Positions 53,014 to 64,000 of a stretch of DNA of 64,000 nt are shown piece by piece. Location: positions 2,108,001-2,172,000 of the forward strand of contig OX637800.1 of NCBI GenBank assembly GCA_951802425.1, in the 5' to 3' direction. How positions within the stretch are numbered: the first letter of the stretch is position 1; the number at the start of each line of letters is the position of its first letter. The notes under the pieces are model-generated. The model had not been told where the DNA came from and ran no database searches. It was given only the letters and a program-made list of their open reading frames with translations. A program made the translations under genes and the position numbers. This DNA is from Clavaria fumosa (taxonomy: Eukaryota; Basidiomycota; Agaricomycetes; Agaricales; Clavariaceae).

Positions 53014-54718
53014 TCACTTTTGCTTCTTCTTGTGTACAGGCCTTTGTTCCGAGATAGATGGCCAGAAACCAGAGAAGGTGTCATTCCTCCATCCAGGTGC
53101 TTGCCCACACAGTCTCTTCAGGGCTGATTTCTGAGAAAAGAGGACATGTCCAATCCTCCCTGGAACTATGCCATATTTATTGACATGTCCAACAGGCTTC
53201 CAATCCCCAACTGCATGATATAAATCACCAGCAGGGAAAACAAAAATGTCCCCTGGTCTATAACTGAACTTGAGGTCCAAGTCAGTGAAGTAAAGGTCAC
53301 CTCCACTGTATTGCCCCACATTGAAAATGGCTGTTGGCCCTCCATCCTTCTTATCTTGGTGGGGTTTCACTTGAAGTTTATAGACAATGGCCTGACCCAA
53401 CCATGGACCTGGATATTCTGGTAGCCAGACTCCTACAGCAAAAGCTTCTTTGTATGTGGTGTGTTCCTTTGGAAAAGCAACTGCAAAATATGCATCCAGA
53501 AAAATGGCTACATCTGCTGTGGCCCTGAAATAGTAGTTCACAGCCAGAGCTGAGTAAGAGCCTTTGCACATGTCATTTGAAGGAATAAGTGCAAACTTGT
53601 TGCCTTTTCTTCCTTGCTCAAACCAGGCATGCACTAAATGAGTCACACCACAGCGCTCATATGACAGAAAAGTGTTGGATTGCTCCACTCCAGGATGAGA
53701 TGTTTCAGGAGATTCCTCTATGTCCCCCCTTGCCTGCTGAAACTTGGTGAAGGCCTTTGAGACATGTTTGAAGGCTACAAAAGGCTGGTTTTCTTCTCTC
53801 ATATCCCTCTCATCTCCATTGTCTTCTGCACTACCATCCCCCTTATCTTCCTCTTCCTCATCCTCATCCTCATCCTCATCCCCTTCATCCCTCTCATTTC
53901 CCTCTTTATCTCCTCTATCCCTCTCATCCTCTTCACTTGACAGAGGAGTCAATTCACTCTCATGTGTGTACACTGGTGAATCAACAACAGCCATGTCAAT
54001 GTCCAACTCCATCTCATTTACTTCACAACTCTTCTCAGCCTTATATTCCATTACTTCCTCCTCCTCATGCCTAACATCCCTCTTATGGGCTACTGGCCTC
54101 AAAATAGTGTGCAGCAACTGAGTTGCAGCTTGCACCTGGTTTTGAAGCTTCTCCTGTATATGAAAGTCAGAAAGATCTCAATCATAACACTAAGGCCAAA
54201 TCTCTTCACTTTACCCAAGCTCTCTGCTGTGGCAACATCAATAGCCCTCCTTCCAACAGCAGAGTTCCTCCCTGTAAAGTATACAGTATACTCCTAAAAC
54301 TCAACATTAACCAAAAAGTAAATAATATGTTATGAATGGACTTACTTGCCCCTTTTCAGATGGTTGGTCCTGGATTGCTCAATTGTCAATAAAGGTACAT
54401 TGATAATTATGAAGGGGAACTTACCTCCAAGATATGGTCTGAAAAAGCAGCTATAAGCAGTTTTCCTTCCTCATCATACCATCTGCCTGAGCATGCATCA
54501 GATGGCCATGAACCCATTTCAGCTATCTTCTGTTCAGCCAACTTTATGTCTTTTTTGGTGTTCCTAGGCCTCTGGGATAATGCATCCAGCGATGTGTCGA
54601 TAAGACTGAATGATGGAGTGGATTGCTCCCAAGCAAGTGCCCTTCTCATGCAACTTTCTGCCCAGCAAGTACATTCCACTCTTTCTCCACATCTCTGCGC
54701 AAGCGGCTCTGCTCTCAA
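53014..54718 (-). CDS. TET/JBP-like 2-oxoglutarate Fe(II) dioxygenase
   Basis: A four-exon minus-strand gene: about 54718-54425, 54369-54346, 54293-54210 and 54153-53014. Introns are about 52-56 nt with GTAAG or GTGAAG donors and AG acceptors. About 510 residues. The N-terminal exons contain GRNSAVGRRAIDVATAESLG. An Asp/Glu-rich region (EDEDEDEEEEDKGD) follows, then the double-stranded beta-helix domain. That domain shows HxD as KPHQDKKDGG (near 53355-53363), YSGGDLYFTDLDLKFSYRPGD, the distal His in LYHAVGDW (near 53212) and Arg in PGRIGHVLF. All metal and cosubstrate ligands are kept. The GGDL...L...YRPGD pattern is typical of the TET/JBP branch, which oxidises 5-methylcytosine or thymine in DNA; that substrate is inferred. 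It ends in a basic KKKQK tail, possibly nuclear. The start codon could instead be at about 54646. Confidence 0.75.
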
Positions 54719-54830
54719 AGAAAGTTGGGCCAGAGTTGGGGGAGGGACAGGGCATCCTGGGGCCGGGGACGTTTAGTAGGCATTGAGCTGGGTGAGGGTG
54801 GTAAAGACTGTGGTGGTAGAGAGCAGGTGA
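54719..54830 (-). promoter_or_regulatory. Upstream region of the dioxygenase gene
   Basis: A short stretch between the first supported exon and the minisatellite. No clear TATA box. Further 5' exons upstream cannot be excluded. Confidence 0.35.
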
Positions 54831-56400
54831 ACAGGGAGCGGGCAGGGAGAGGGCGGTGACAAGGGGGCAGGCAGCAACAAGGGGGCAGGCGGCGACAAGG
54901 GGGCAGGCGGCGAGCTGACAGGGAGGAGCGGGGAGCAGGCAGCAAGCAGGGAGCAGGCAGTGAGGAGTGGGGAGCAGGCGGTGACAAGGGGGCAGGGGAC
55001 GAACAGGGAGCAGGCAATGAGATGTCAGCAAGCAGAAAGAAAGAATAAAAGAGAACGTACCAGTCGCGGATGATGTTGACCATGATGACAAGCAGGCAGC
55101 GGAGTGGGCCATCGATAAGCGATAACCGATAAGGAAATACAGCTGTTTGCAAATGTTTGGAGGTGCGAGGAGCAGAGCGGGGAGCCGGCGGCGAGGAGTG
55201 GGGAGCAGGCAGCGAGGGGCGGGCAGCAGGCGGCGAGCAGGGGGCAGGCGGCGAAGAGCAGGGAGCAGGCAGCAGGCGGCGATAAGCGGGGAGCAGGCAG
55301 CGAGTGGTGAGCAGGTGGTGAGCAGGGAGCAAGGGAGCAGGGGGCGAACAGGGAGCAGGCAGCAAGGAGTGGGGAGCAGGCAGCGAGAAGCGAGGAGCAG
55401 GCAGCGAGCAGCGAGGAGCAGGTGGCAAGCAGTGAGGAGCAGGCGTTGAGCAGTGAGGAGCAGGTGGTGGGCAGCGAGGAGCAGGCGGCAAGCAGTGAGG
55501 AGCAGGCGGCGAGCGGGGGGGAACAGGCGGCAAGCAGCGAGCGGTGAGCGGGGGGCGAACAGCGAGTGGCGAGCGGGGGGTGAACAGCGAGCGGCGAGTG
55601 GGGGGCGAACAGCGAGTGGTGAGCAGGCGGCGAACAGCGAGTGGTGAGCAGGCGGCAAACAGCGAGTGGTGAGCAGGCGGTGAACAGCGAGTGGTGAGCA
55701 GGCGGCGAGCAGTGAGGAGCAGGCGGCGAGCAGCGAGCGGCGAGTGGGGGGCGAACAGCGAGTGGTGAGCAGGCGGCGAACAGCGAGTGGTGAGCAGGCG
55801 GCAAACAGCGAGTGGTGAGCAGGCGGTGAACAGCGAGTGGTGAGCAGGCGGCGAGCAGTGAGGAGCAGGCGGCGAGCAGCGAGCGGCAAGCGGGGGGCGA
55901 ACAGCGAGCAGGCAAGGACGAGGGAGCAGGCAGTGAGGAGCGGCGAGCAGGTGGTGAGCAGGGAGCAAGGGAGCAGGCAGCAAGCAGGGAGGAGCAAGCG
56001 GCAAGCAGCGAGCAGGGGCGAACAGAGCAGGCAGCGAGGAGTGGGGAGCAGGCAATGAGGAGCGGCGAGCAGCGAGCAGGGGCGAACAGAGCAGGCAGCG
56101 AGGAGTGGGGAGCAGGCAATGAGGAGCGGCGAGCAGCGAGCAGGGGCGAACAGAGCAGGCAGCGAGGAGTGGGGAGCAGGCAATAAGATGTCAGCAAGCA
56201 GAAAGAAAGAATAGAAGAGAACGTACCAGTCGTGGATGATGTGGACGACGATGACAAGCAGGCGGCGGAGTGGGCCATCGATAAGTGAGCAGGGGCGAAC
56301 AGAGCAGGCAGTGAGGAGTGGGGAGCAGGCAATGAGGAGCAGGGAGCAAGCAATGAGATGTCAGCAAGCAGAAAGAAAGAAGAGAAGAGAATGTACCAGT
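54830..56400. repeat. GC-rich minisatellite with embedded 105-bp repeats
   Basis: Tandem GAGCAGGCGGCGAGCAG / GAACAGCGAGTGGTGAGCAG units, most regular at 55540-55900. Higher-order copies of a block of about 115 bp are visible at 55600-55720 and 55745-55860. At about 55015-55160, 56185-56285 and 56355-56500 a non-satellite segment recurs (ATGTCAGCAAGCAGAAAGAAAG...GTACCAGT...GGAGTGGGCCAT). Long minus-strand ORFs in three frames (about 450-540 residues of Leu/Ala/Pro/Ser repeats) follow from the lack of stops and are not called as genes. Confidence 0.85.
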
Positions 56401-56563
56401 TGCGGATGATGTTGACGACAACGACAAGCAGGCAGCGGAGTGGGCCATTGATAGCGAAAGCGATAACAAAATACAGCTGTTTGTAAATGTTTGGAGTCTG
56501 TGTCACAATGCACTTTTGTTCACCTAAAAGTTTCAATCATTACTCAATCAATTCTGAAGATAT
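56401..56563. other. Junction between minisatellite and D2 LTR
   Basis: It includes the end of the third embedded repeat (ACAGCTGTTTG(T/C)AAATGTTTGGA) and short unique sequence. No ORF. Confidence 0.4.
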
Positions 56564-57891
56564 TGTCAGAACCCATCCATTTTTCCTCAACCTGACAACT
56601 CTATCACCACCCATGGACCTCCCGACATTCCCCTACCACCTCGCGAACCCCCCTACACTCTTCCGAAACCTGCTATCAACTTCTGAACACCTGTCAGGCC
56701 TCCATCATCTCCTCACGACACTTGCGACCATACTGCCATACTCGCGTCACCTCCCACCACCTCACCTTACATGTACCCATCATTGAACCCACTATTCGAT
56801 GCTCAACACGCTCTTACACGACTCCTGCAGCGGCATGTGACTTGCCGCGCAGCACACCGGCGCTACTCATGTTACCAGCGTTACTCACGTGACACACCGC
56901 CCAAGGACTGTCCAAGGTCACCTGCCCCACCAGCGCCGTCCACGTGACCGCTCGCATGACCTCGTGACCTTAACGATGAAACGCACCACCAGCAGTCAAG
57001 CTGTGTATTCTTTCAAATTATGTTCTCCCCTCTTCTTCTCAGTCATCTATAACTGCGTTAGCCTTGGACCAAATACCTCTGCTCAGTCATAGTTACATAT
57101 ATGCTTATTTAGTTAGGTCGCGACCCATGACTGGTCATGTTCGCGACCTTACCTATGCTTAGTTTACCCCTCGCGACCTTAGTAGAACATGCACACGGTC
57201 ACTCTACGACTAGTTATACCCTGTACTACTATAGTCTTGTTGCCCGGCACTCTCTGTACTTTCCCTTTCTCGTTATACTCTCTGTATGTATGTATATATA
57301 AGTCTCGCATGTACTTACTGTACTCCAGACTTAATATTGACACATTATTGGTTTAAGCTTGAGGCCCGACGCCTTCTGAGCTTCGAACCAAGTGCGATTG
57401 ATAGTACTTGTCTCATTTGGTGACCAGATCGCACCAAAACACGTTCTACTTCCCTTCTATTTCGTCCTCTGCGCTCGCGCGACTCGTTCCCCCGTCAGTT
57501 GGCAAAGTCATCGCCTTCAACCGACCTACTTATCAATATCATCGCAACCTCTCGCGACCTTCTCTATGTTGTCTATTTCCTTCATCTCATCTTTTTTCTC
57601 TTCTACGCTTCGTTGGTCGACTTCGCGACCATCTCAGCGTTACGTGTTTCTCCCATCTCGCCAATTTCTTTCCTTACACTTCGTTGGTCGATCTCGCGAC
57701 CCCCTCAGCGACCTACCCTTTCTCCCCAATTCATCTTTTTCACTCTTACACTTCGTCTATCGACTTCGCAACCTTCCGGGACTGAGTATTGTCGATTATA
57801 CTCAACAGTTGTCTGGTCTTAGTGAGTTCTCAAGCTCGGTCACCAATCAATCGACTTTGATACTAGTCGCGAGACGGGACAGGTCCTAACA
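56564..57891 (+). repeat. D2 5' LTR
   Basis: About 1328 bp, TGTCAGAACCC to GGTCCTAACA, against 1489 bp in D1. TATATATAAG at 57292-57301 is the probable core promoter. Repeats of TCGCGACC and TCGCGACCTT occur throughout, as in the D1 LTRs. Confidence 0.9.
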
Positions 57892-57945
57892 TAATATCAA
57901 GTCTGCCCCTTGCCTCACCACTCAACACCCGGATAACACCCTATT

Positions 57946-59888
57946 ATGTCTACTAGCCATACTCCCCCCCAACCCATTACTCATCATTTCCAAACTTGCA
58001 CAGGTTCCTGCGCTATCACTCCAATTATATTGGAGGCTGCTCGCGAACCGCCCACCACCGTTCAAGAGCGACCCGCGTCCATTGCTCAATCCCAACCTGA
58101 GGAACCCCCTCAAGTCGCCTCCAGCCGCGCTTCAACCCCTCGTGAAGAAGCCGAGTCCCTCATCGAACAACTCAGCTACCTGCACTTCGACCGCCCCTGC
58201 CACCGCACCTACCAGATTCTCAATAACACTCGCCGCCAGTATGAGGCCGGAACCCTCGAAGAGGAACTAGCTTACCTCATCGAAACCGCGAACCTTTACG
58301 AAGCGTTGGTAAGACTGACAGACGGATTCCGCGCCAATCCACAGAACCGACTCTATGAGAGTCAATGACAGTATCCAGGTACTACTGACCAAGGAGTTCT
58401 GTCTCCCCCCGATCTGGATACCCCCTCGCGACCTCTGAGAGTCGCCCAGCCCTCCAGAGGACCCTGGGATATGGCCCCGCTTTTCCAAGTCGCGGCCCAA
58501 TCTCTCCAGAATTTTGCAAACCCTGTTGTGCCTGACGAACGACCCGCCATTATCTCCAGGATCCCCAGATACACCGCTCCTCGCAGTAGCTGGCCCACTT
58601 GGACGCAGCCAGCCGCTACCCCGAGCAGAGCGCTCCCTCGCGACCATATAGGAACCGAAGCAACACTTCAGCCCGCTCCCCGCATGGAAATACCAGTCGA
58701 ACCCTTCCGCATCCCACAACTGGAAGCGCGACCAGTACTGCCGATGGAGACGCGACCAGCATCTCGCGCTCCATCCCAGGCTGAAGCCCCGCAGGTTCCT
58801 CTGGTCCCCCCAATGCCTCCGCATGTCGCCGCCGTACTTCGAGACGAAGCTCCTGGTACCCACCACCACCACTACTACTACCAGGCCCCTCCTTCCGAAG
58901 GAGCATCGGCTCAAGACACCTTCACTCGAGAATCTAAGCTTGACACGAGGTGCCCCGAGCCATTCATTGGCCGCGACCGACGAAAGTGGAAACCTTTCGT
59001 CATGGAATGCCTAATGACTTTCTTCGCGAAACCTGTAACCTTCCAAGGGGATCACGAAAAAGTTACCTTCGCAGCCTCATACCTCATGGACACCGCGCAA
59101 AGTCATTATACCTCCCTCCTCCAATTTAATTCAGACCACCCAGCTTTACACTCCTGGGAGGGGTTCATCCGCGAATTCGGAGGGATGTTTGGAGTAGTGA
59201 ATACACAGATTGAGGCGGACCAGAATCTCCGGATGTTGCAGATGGCTGAGAACAAACGATTCTCAAATTAAATTGGAACTCGGCCGCCTTGCAATCAGAA
59301 CTCTACCGCTCACTGTCCACATGTATTAAAGAGGCCATGAAGGTTATTCCGCGACCCACAACATATCAGGAACTTCGCGATTTGGCTATGCAGATCGACC
59401 AGCAGCATTGGGAATATGAAAGCGAGACTCGCCAAGCTCAATTCCGTCCTAACCCTCCTGCCCCTCGTCCATCTGCCCTGCAAGGTGGAAATCGCAACTT
59501 TGCGAACACATCGCGACCTTACCCTGCCACTGGCAACAACCCCACAATGCCCAGGCCAGCCACTGGAAACCCCGCGACCCCTTCGCGACCCGCTATTCCG
59601 CCTTGCCCATCAAATCCGAATCCTAATCCACCATACGTCCCCCTTAGCGATGAGGAACGAGAACGACGCCATCAGGGAAACCTGTGTTTAAGGTGTGGAA
59701 AGCCCAGACACTATAGCGCAGCATGCCCCGATCGACGAGTAGCAGGACGAGCCGTCTTTACACTAGAGGAAGGAGAGGAAGAATTTCAGGAAGCGTATGA
59801 GGTTGAGGAAGAGGTAGCAGAGGATGCGGATGACCCGCACGAAGAGTTAAACGAGGAGGCGACTCAGGAGCTCCCAGGGGAACTCTGA
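57946..59888 (+). pseudogene. gag: D2 Gag, broken
   Basis: ATG at 57946 (MSTSHTPPQPITHHF). The frame stops at 58366 where D1 reads on. It continues in phase to 59271, where about 35 bp are missing relative to D1 (the [13 protein letters not shown] region) and the frame shifts. The last part (59289-59888) has the knuckle CLRCGKPRHYSAAC, with Arg replacing the conserved Gly, and the acidic tail. Confidence 0.9.
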
Positions 59889-60013
59889 GTCACGACGAAG
59901 AAGTAACCCCCATACTCGCGCGGGCCACGACTACTCCCTCTTCTTTCAAACTTTCTCACAACCTTTCTAATACACCTATTGCTTCCCAGTCCTCTCAATC
60001 CTTCCTTATAAAA

Positions 60014-63000
60014 ATGCAAATACCAGATTTCAGTTCTATCCCCTTGAATACTCTCGTTGATTGCGGCGCATCAATGAATTTCATCAATTTCACCCTTGCG
60101 AACTCCCATCCAAACCTCCTAATCCCACTCCCACAACTGCTACCACTCCAATACTTCAACGGAAGTTCCTCCAGCTCAAATATCACCCACTACATCCTCG
60201 CTAATACAAAATTCCCTGACGATACCATCCAATCCATTAAGTTCCTCGTCACCAAGACTCACCCTCTCACCCCTGTGGTTTTAGGACTCGATTGGTTGCG
60301 AACCTGGAATCCCAAGATCGACTGGACCAATCTCTCCTTTAGTTTCAGACACACAGCCCGCTCCGCGACTATTCCCCTCACTGTTTTGGATGCAAAACCC
60401 CCAAGTACACCCTCCCTTGACCTCGCGAATTCGACTTCGGAACTAACCAAGCCCCCACGAGTTCAACTGGTCAAAGCAACTACACTTCGCTGCCTGGAAC
60501 AACAAGGAGAATTTATAGGCCTCTTTTATTTCCAGCCCGCTAGCAACCCTCACAATGATGAATCTCTACTCGCGAACTCCGCGACCATCCCAACCACTCC
60601 CCCGAAACCAGAAGAAATCGTTCCACAAGAATACCACAATTACATGAATGTATTTTCCGAAACACTAGCATGGGAATTACCTCCGCACCGCGACTACGAC
60701 CACTGAATCGAACTCGAGGAAGGCACGACACCTCCCCATGGGAAGCTTTACAACATGTCAGAAGTAGAATTAAAGACGTTGAAGGATTATTTGGATGACA
60801 TGTTGGAGAAAGGTTTCATTCGGCTGTCGAAGTCTCCTGCAGGTGCACCGGTACTCTTCGCGAAGAAGAAAGATGGAGGCCTTCACCTCTGCGTCGATTA
60901 TCAAGGTCTCAACAAGATTACCCATAAAAACCGCTACCCGATCCCCCGAATTGAGACCCTAGTTGACCAGTTATGATCGGCCAAAATCTACTCGAAGATC
61001 AACCTTCATGTTGGATATAATAACGTAAGGATTGCTGAAGGAGATGAGTGGAAAACTGCTTTCCGCACCTGCTACGGCGTGTTCGAGTACCTTGTTATGC
61101 CTTTTGGACTCACAAACACACCCGCAACCTTTCAGCGCCTTATGAACGATATCTTCCACGATTTGGTTGACGTCAATGTGGTGGTTTACCTCGACGACAT
61201 CTTAATCTACTCGGACAATCTCGAACAACATCGCGACCACGTCCGAGAAGTTCTATGACGTCTATGCAAGGCGAACCTACATGCGCGACCCGAGAAGTGC
61301 AACTTCCACACCACAATGGTCGAATACCTCGGTGTTATAGTGTCTCCCAACAGAATCGCGATGGATCCTTCGAAAATTCAGGCCATTCTCAGCTGGCCCA
61401 TACCTACGAAGATTCGCGACCTTCAGAGCTTTCTTGGCTTCACTAACTTTTATTGGAGATTTATTGACAACTACTCAGGCATCATCATTCCACTTACGCG
61501 ACTCCTCCGCAAGGATACGCCATGGAAATGGAGTCTGCGATGTCAACAAATTTTCGAGACACTCAAGCAGGCCTTCACCGAAGCTCCCGTCCTCCGACAC
61601 TACGACCCCAACCATCCCATTACCCTCGAATGCAACGCTTCCGACTATGCTATAGCGGCCATTCTCTCCCAGACCGATCCCGCGACCAACGAACTATGCC
61701 CCATTGCCTTTCACACACGAATGATGATCGCCACAGAACTCAATTACGACATATACGACAAAGAGCTCCTCGCGATCCACAAAGCTTTCAAGCAATGGTG
61801 AGTGTACCTCGAGGGCGCGAGATACCAAGTACAGGTTTTCTCCAACCACAACAATTTGCAATATTTTACCACCACGAAGCAATTAAGCTGCTGACAAGCC
61901 CGCTGGGCTGAGTATCTTTCCAGTTTCGATTATGTTATTCATTATCGAGCAGGGAAGTTAGGCGCAAAGCCAGACGCCCTCACGCGACGACCCGACATCT
62001 ACCCGAAGAAGGTCGACCAACCCACGACCAACGCCCTCAACAATAAGGTCGCGATACCACCGGAACTCCTTCAAGCAGCCATTATACTCAACGAAGAAGC
62101 CCTACTCTCGCGAATTCGACACGCTCTTCACGACTCTTACTTCTCCAAGAAATCACAGGGTGCTTCACAAGGTCGCGAGAAGGCTTTCTCGCTCTCACCC
62201 GACGGTTTACTCTTACTTCGCGACGGTAAAATATATGTCCCTGATCACGATTCACTACGTTTCGATATCCTATGCTCCAATCATGACCATAAACTACGCG
62301 GACATCCAGGTATAAGAAAAACAACTCAACTAATAAATAGGTTGTTTTTCTGGCCAGGACTTCGCAAAGACATAACTGCCTATGTCCGCGGTTGTCACAC
62401 CTGCGCAAGGGCAAAACCCGCCCGACACAAGCCCTACGGACTCCTCAAGCCCTTGCCCATAGGCAAACGACCTTGGTCTTCAATCTCCATGGACCACATC
62501 GAAGCCCTCCCACTCTCTGTGACCTTTGACTTGATTCTCGTCATTGTCTGCCGACTTATGAAGCAAGCAATCTTCATCGCTACCAACACTACCGATACCG
62601 CAAAGGAACTAGCCCAGCATTTTGTTACTCACGTCTTCTCAAAGCATGGGTTACCCGCAGACATAGTGTCGGACAGAGGAAGATTATTTGTTTCTAAGTT
62701 TTGGTCTTTGCTATGTCAAGCCCTGGATATCACTTCAAACCTTTCCACAGCTTACCACCCTGAGACCAATGGACAGACCAAGCGAGTCAACCAGGTCCTA
62801 GAACAATATATCCGAATATATACAAACTACCAGCAAGACGACTGGAATTACCAACTTCCACTCGCCGAGTTCGTATACAACAACACCCCCCACAGCGCAA
62901 CTGGTGTCTCCCCATTCTTCGCGAACAAGGGATACCACCCTAGACTCACGATTTCTCTCAACGACGTACCCGTGCACGAAGCTCACATGGTCACGACCGA

Positions 63001-63423
63001 TCTCAAGGTGCTTCACCAGCATCTACGAGACCAACTCAAGGTCGCGAACGAGGCTTACTTGCGCTTTGCGGACCCGAAGAGAGAGACTATGCCAGATTGG
63101 AAGGAAGGAACAAGAGTGTGGTTAGACTTGCGGAATGTGAAGACGAAGAGACCGATGAAGAAATTGGACTCGAAACGAGCCGGACCTTTCCCCATACTCA
63201 CGAAAGTCTCAACTCATGCTTACCGCCTCCAGCTTCCGAAATTGATGCAAGAAATTCATGATGTATTCCACATCTCACTACTCAAGAAAGTCCATGAAGA
63301 CACCTTCCCCCAGCGACAACAGCAACCCCCACCCCCTATCGAGGTTGACGGCGAACAGCACTACAAAGTCGCCGACATACTGGACTCTTGAAGGAGGGGT
63401 AGGAAAGTGCTATACCTCATACG
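60014..63423 (+). pseudogene. pol: D2 Pol, broken and 3'-truncated
   Basis: One frame has protease (LVDCGASMNF), RT (YLDD near 61190), RNase H (ECNASDYAIAAIL), the integrase finger (HDHKLRGHPG...RGCHTC), the core (SMDHIEALP, VSDRGRLFV, GQTKRVNQ), then the start of the chromodomain. Stops lie at 60704, 60974, 61256, 61799, 61892 and 63389. Four of the six are CGA in D1. The chromodomain is cut at LYLI by the LTR at 63424. The integrase Glu region reads GQTKRV where D1 has GQTERV. Confidence 0.92.
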
Positions 63424-64000
63424 TGTTAGGGCCTGTCCCGTCTCGATAGTAGCGCCGGAGATCGACTTGTTGGTGACCGGTCCTGGAAACTCGCTAAGAC
63501 CAATCAACTGTTGAGCACAGTCAAGAATGCTCGGTCCCGGAAGGTTGCGAAGATGTCTGAGAAGATGTAAGAGCGAAGAAAGACAAGTATAGAGGAGGAA
63601 GACGTCGTTAGGAAGGTCGCAAAATTGGTAGGCGAAGCATAAAGGAGGAAATTGACGAGGAAGGGGGAAATGGGTGACGCTGAGAGGGTCGCGAAGTTGA
63701 CCGACGAAGCGTGAAGAAAAGAACAGACAAGGTGGGAGAAAGTGATAATGCTGAGAAGGTCGCGAGGTCGACCGACAAAGCGTAGAGAAGGAAAAAGACG
63801 AGGTGAAAGAAATAGGCAATGTTGGAAGGGTCACAGTGGTCGCGACGATGTTTGAGAAATATGTCGGTGAAGGCGATGACTTTGCCAACCGATGGGTGAA
63901 CCTGTAGGGTTCCAAGATCAGTACCAAAACAAATAATAGAGAATACTTAGATCGCGCGAGTTGTACGAGTGCAGAGGGCAAGTTAGAACAGAGTAGAGTG
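63424..64000 (-). mobile_element. D3: third D-type LTR, cut by the window end
   Basis: It starts TGTTAGGGCCTGTCCCG, the outer end of D LTRs read on the plus strand, and is collinear with 30509-31085 and 40018-40594. The element therefore reads on the minus strand. It is inserted in the D2 chromodomain. The bases before it (ATACG) are the candidate target duplication. Whether it is a solo LTR or a full element lies outside the window. Confidence 0.9.

Larger units (their letters stand above)
56564..63423 (+). mobile_element. Element D2: decayed copy of the D family
   Basis: Plus-oriented, with 5' LTR, gag and pol collinear with D1. Gag carries a stop and a frameshifting deletion. Pol has six in-frame stops. 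The 3' end, including the chromodomain end, any antisense gene and the 3' LTR, is displaced past the window by another D-type LTR inserted at 63424. Confidence 0.93.

Noticed and set aside
54564..56536. Minus-strand ORFs of 446-539 residues resembling repeat proteins
   Set aside because: Three overlapping frames are open because the minisatellite lacks stops. The real exon 1 of the dioxygenase gene overlaps only the edge.
1..64000. CRISPR arrays, bacterial operons or ribosome binding sites
   Set aside because: The tandem repeats lack regular repeat-spacer structure and the window is clearly eukaryotic, with spliced genes and LTR elements.

Overview
The window looks like a repeat-dense island of a filamentous basidiomycete, most likely an Agaricomycete. 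The reasons are introns of about 50-60 nt, chromodomain Ty3/gypsy elements, a Tad-like LINE, a crinkler-like P-loop gene and a TET/JBP-type dioxygenase gene. No species can be named from sequence alone. Almost all of the 64 kb is transposable-element DNA, with elements inserted inside one another.

Left third (1-20.3 kb). A 471-bp foldback repeat and an LTR fragment come first. An old gypsy element (C) follows, with pol on the minus strand. It is split by a non-autonomous LTR element (E, 1519-5889, target duplication GCTCG) in its integrase and by a chromodomain gypsy element (A, 7738-13607, target duplication CTTTC) in its reverse transcriptase. From 13868 an inverted piece of the C family carries the integrase C-terminus, an intron-bearing gene on the opposite strand and an LTR. 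A minus-strand gag fragment and a second, inverted LTR follow.

Middle (20.3-26.6 kb). This is the only stretch that resembles host gene space. It holds a short lysine-rich ORF with a SAP-like motif, a spliced crinkler-like P-loop NTPase/nuclease-fold gene (21171-24273) and a decayed paralogue of its 5' half. A palindrome-rich repeat closes the stretch.

Right part (26.6-64 kb). A minus-strand LINE runs from about 52.5 kb to 26.6 kb. It is interrupted by element B (41846-48888), element D1 (30509-41506), a 2.4-kb cluster of non-coding repeats and a MITE. D1 is an 11-kb gypsy element with gag intact and only two premature stops in pol. It also carries, antisense to gag-pol, a five-intron gene encoding a Zn2Cys6-like cysteine cluster and long coiled coils. 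Beyond the LINE lies a four-exon TET/JBP-like 2-oxoglutarate dioxygenase gene (54718-53014, minus) and a GC-rich minisatellite. A second, decayed copy of the D family (D2) follows; its chromodomain is cut by a third D-type LTR at 63424.

Two themes link the parts. First, two different gypsy families (C and D) carry an intron-containing gene antisense to pol, with its start codon 115-117 bp from the 3' LTR. Second, the decay is dominated by CpG to TpG/CpA changes. Every base substitution I could read between the two LTRs of A (6 of 6) and of B (7 of 7) is of this kind, and most premature stops are CGA to TGA. This implies cytosine methylation of these repeats, which makes the nearby TET/JBP-like gene notable.
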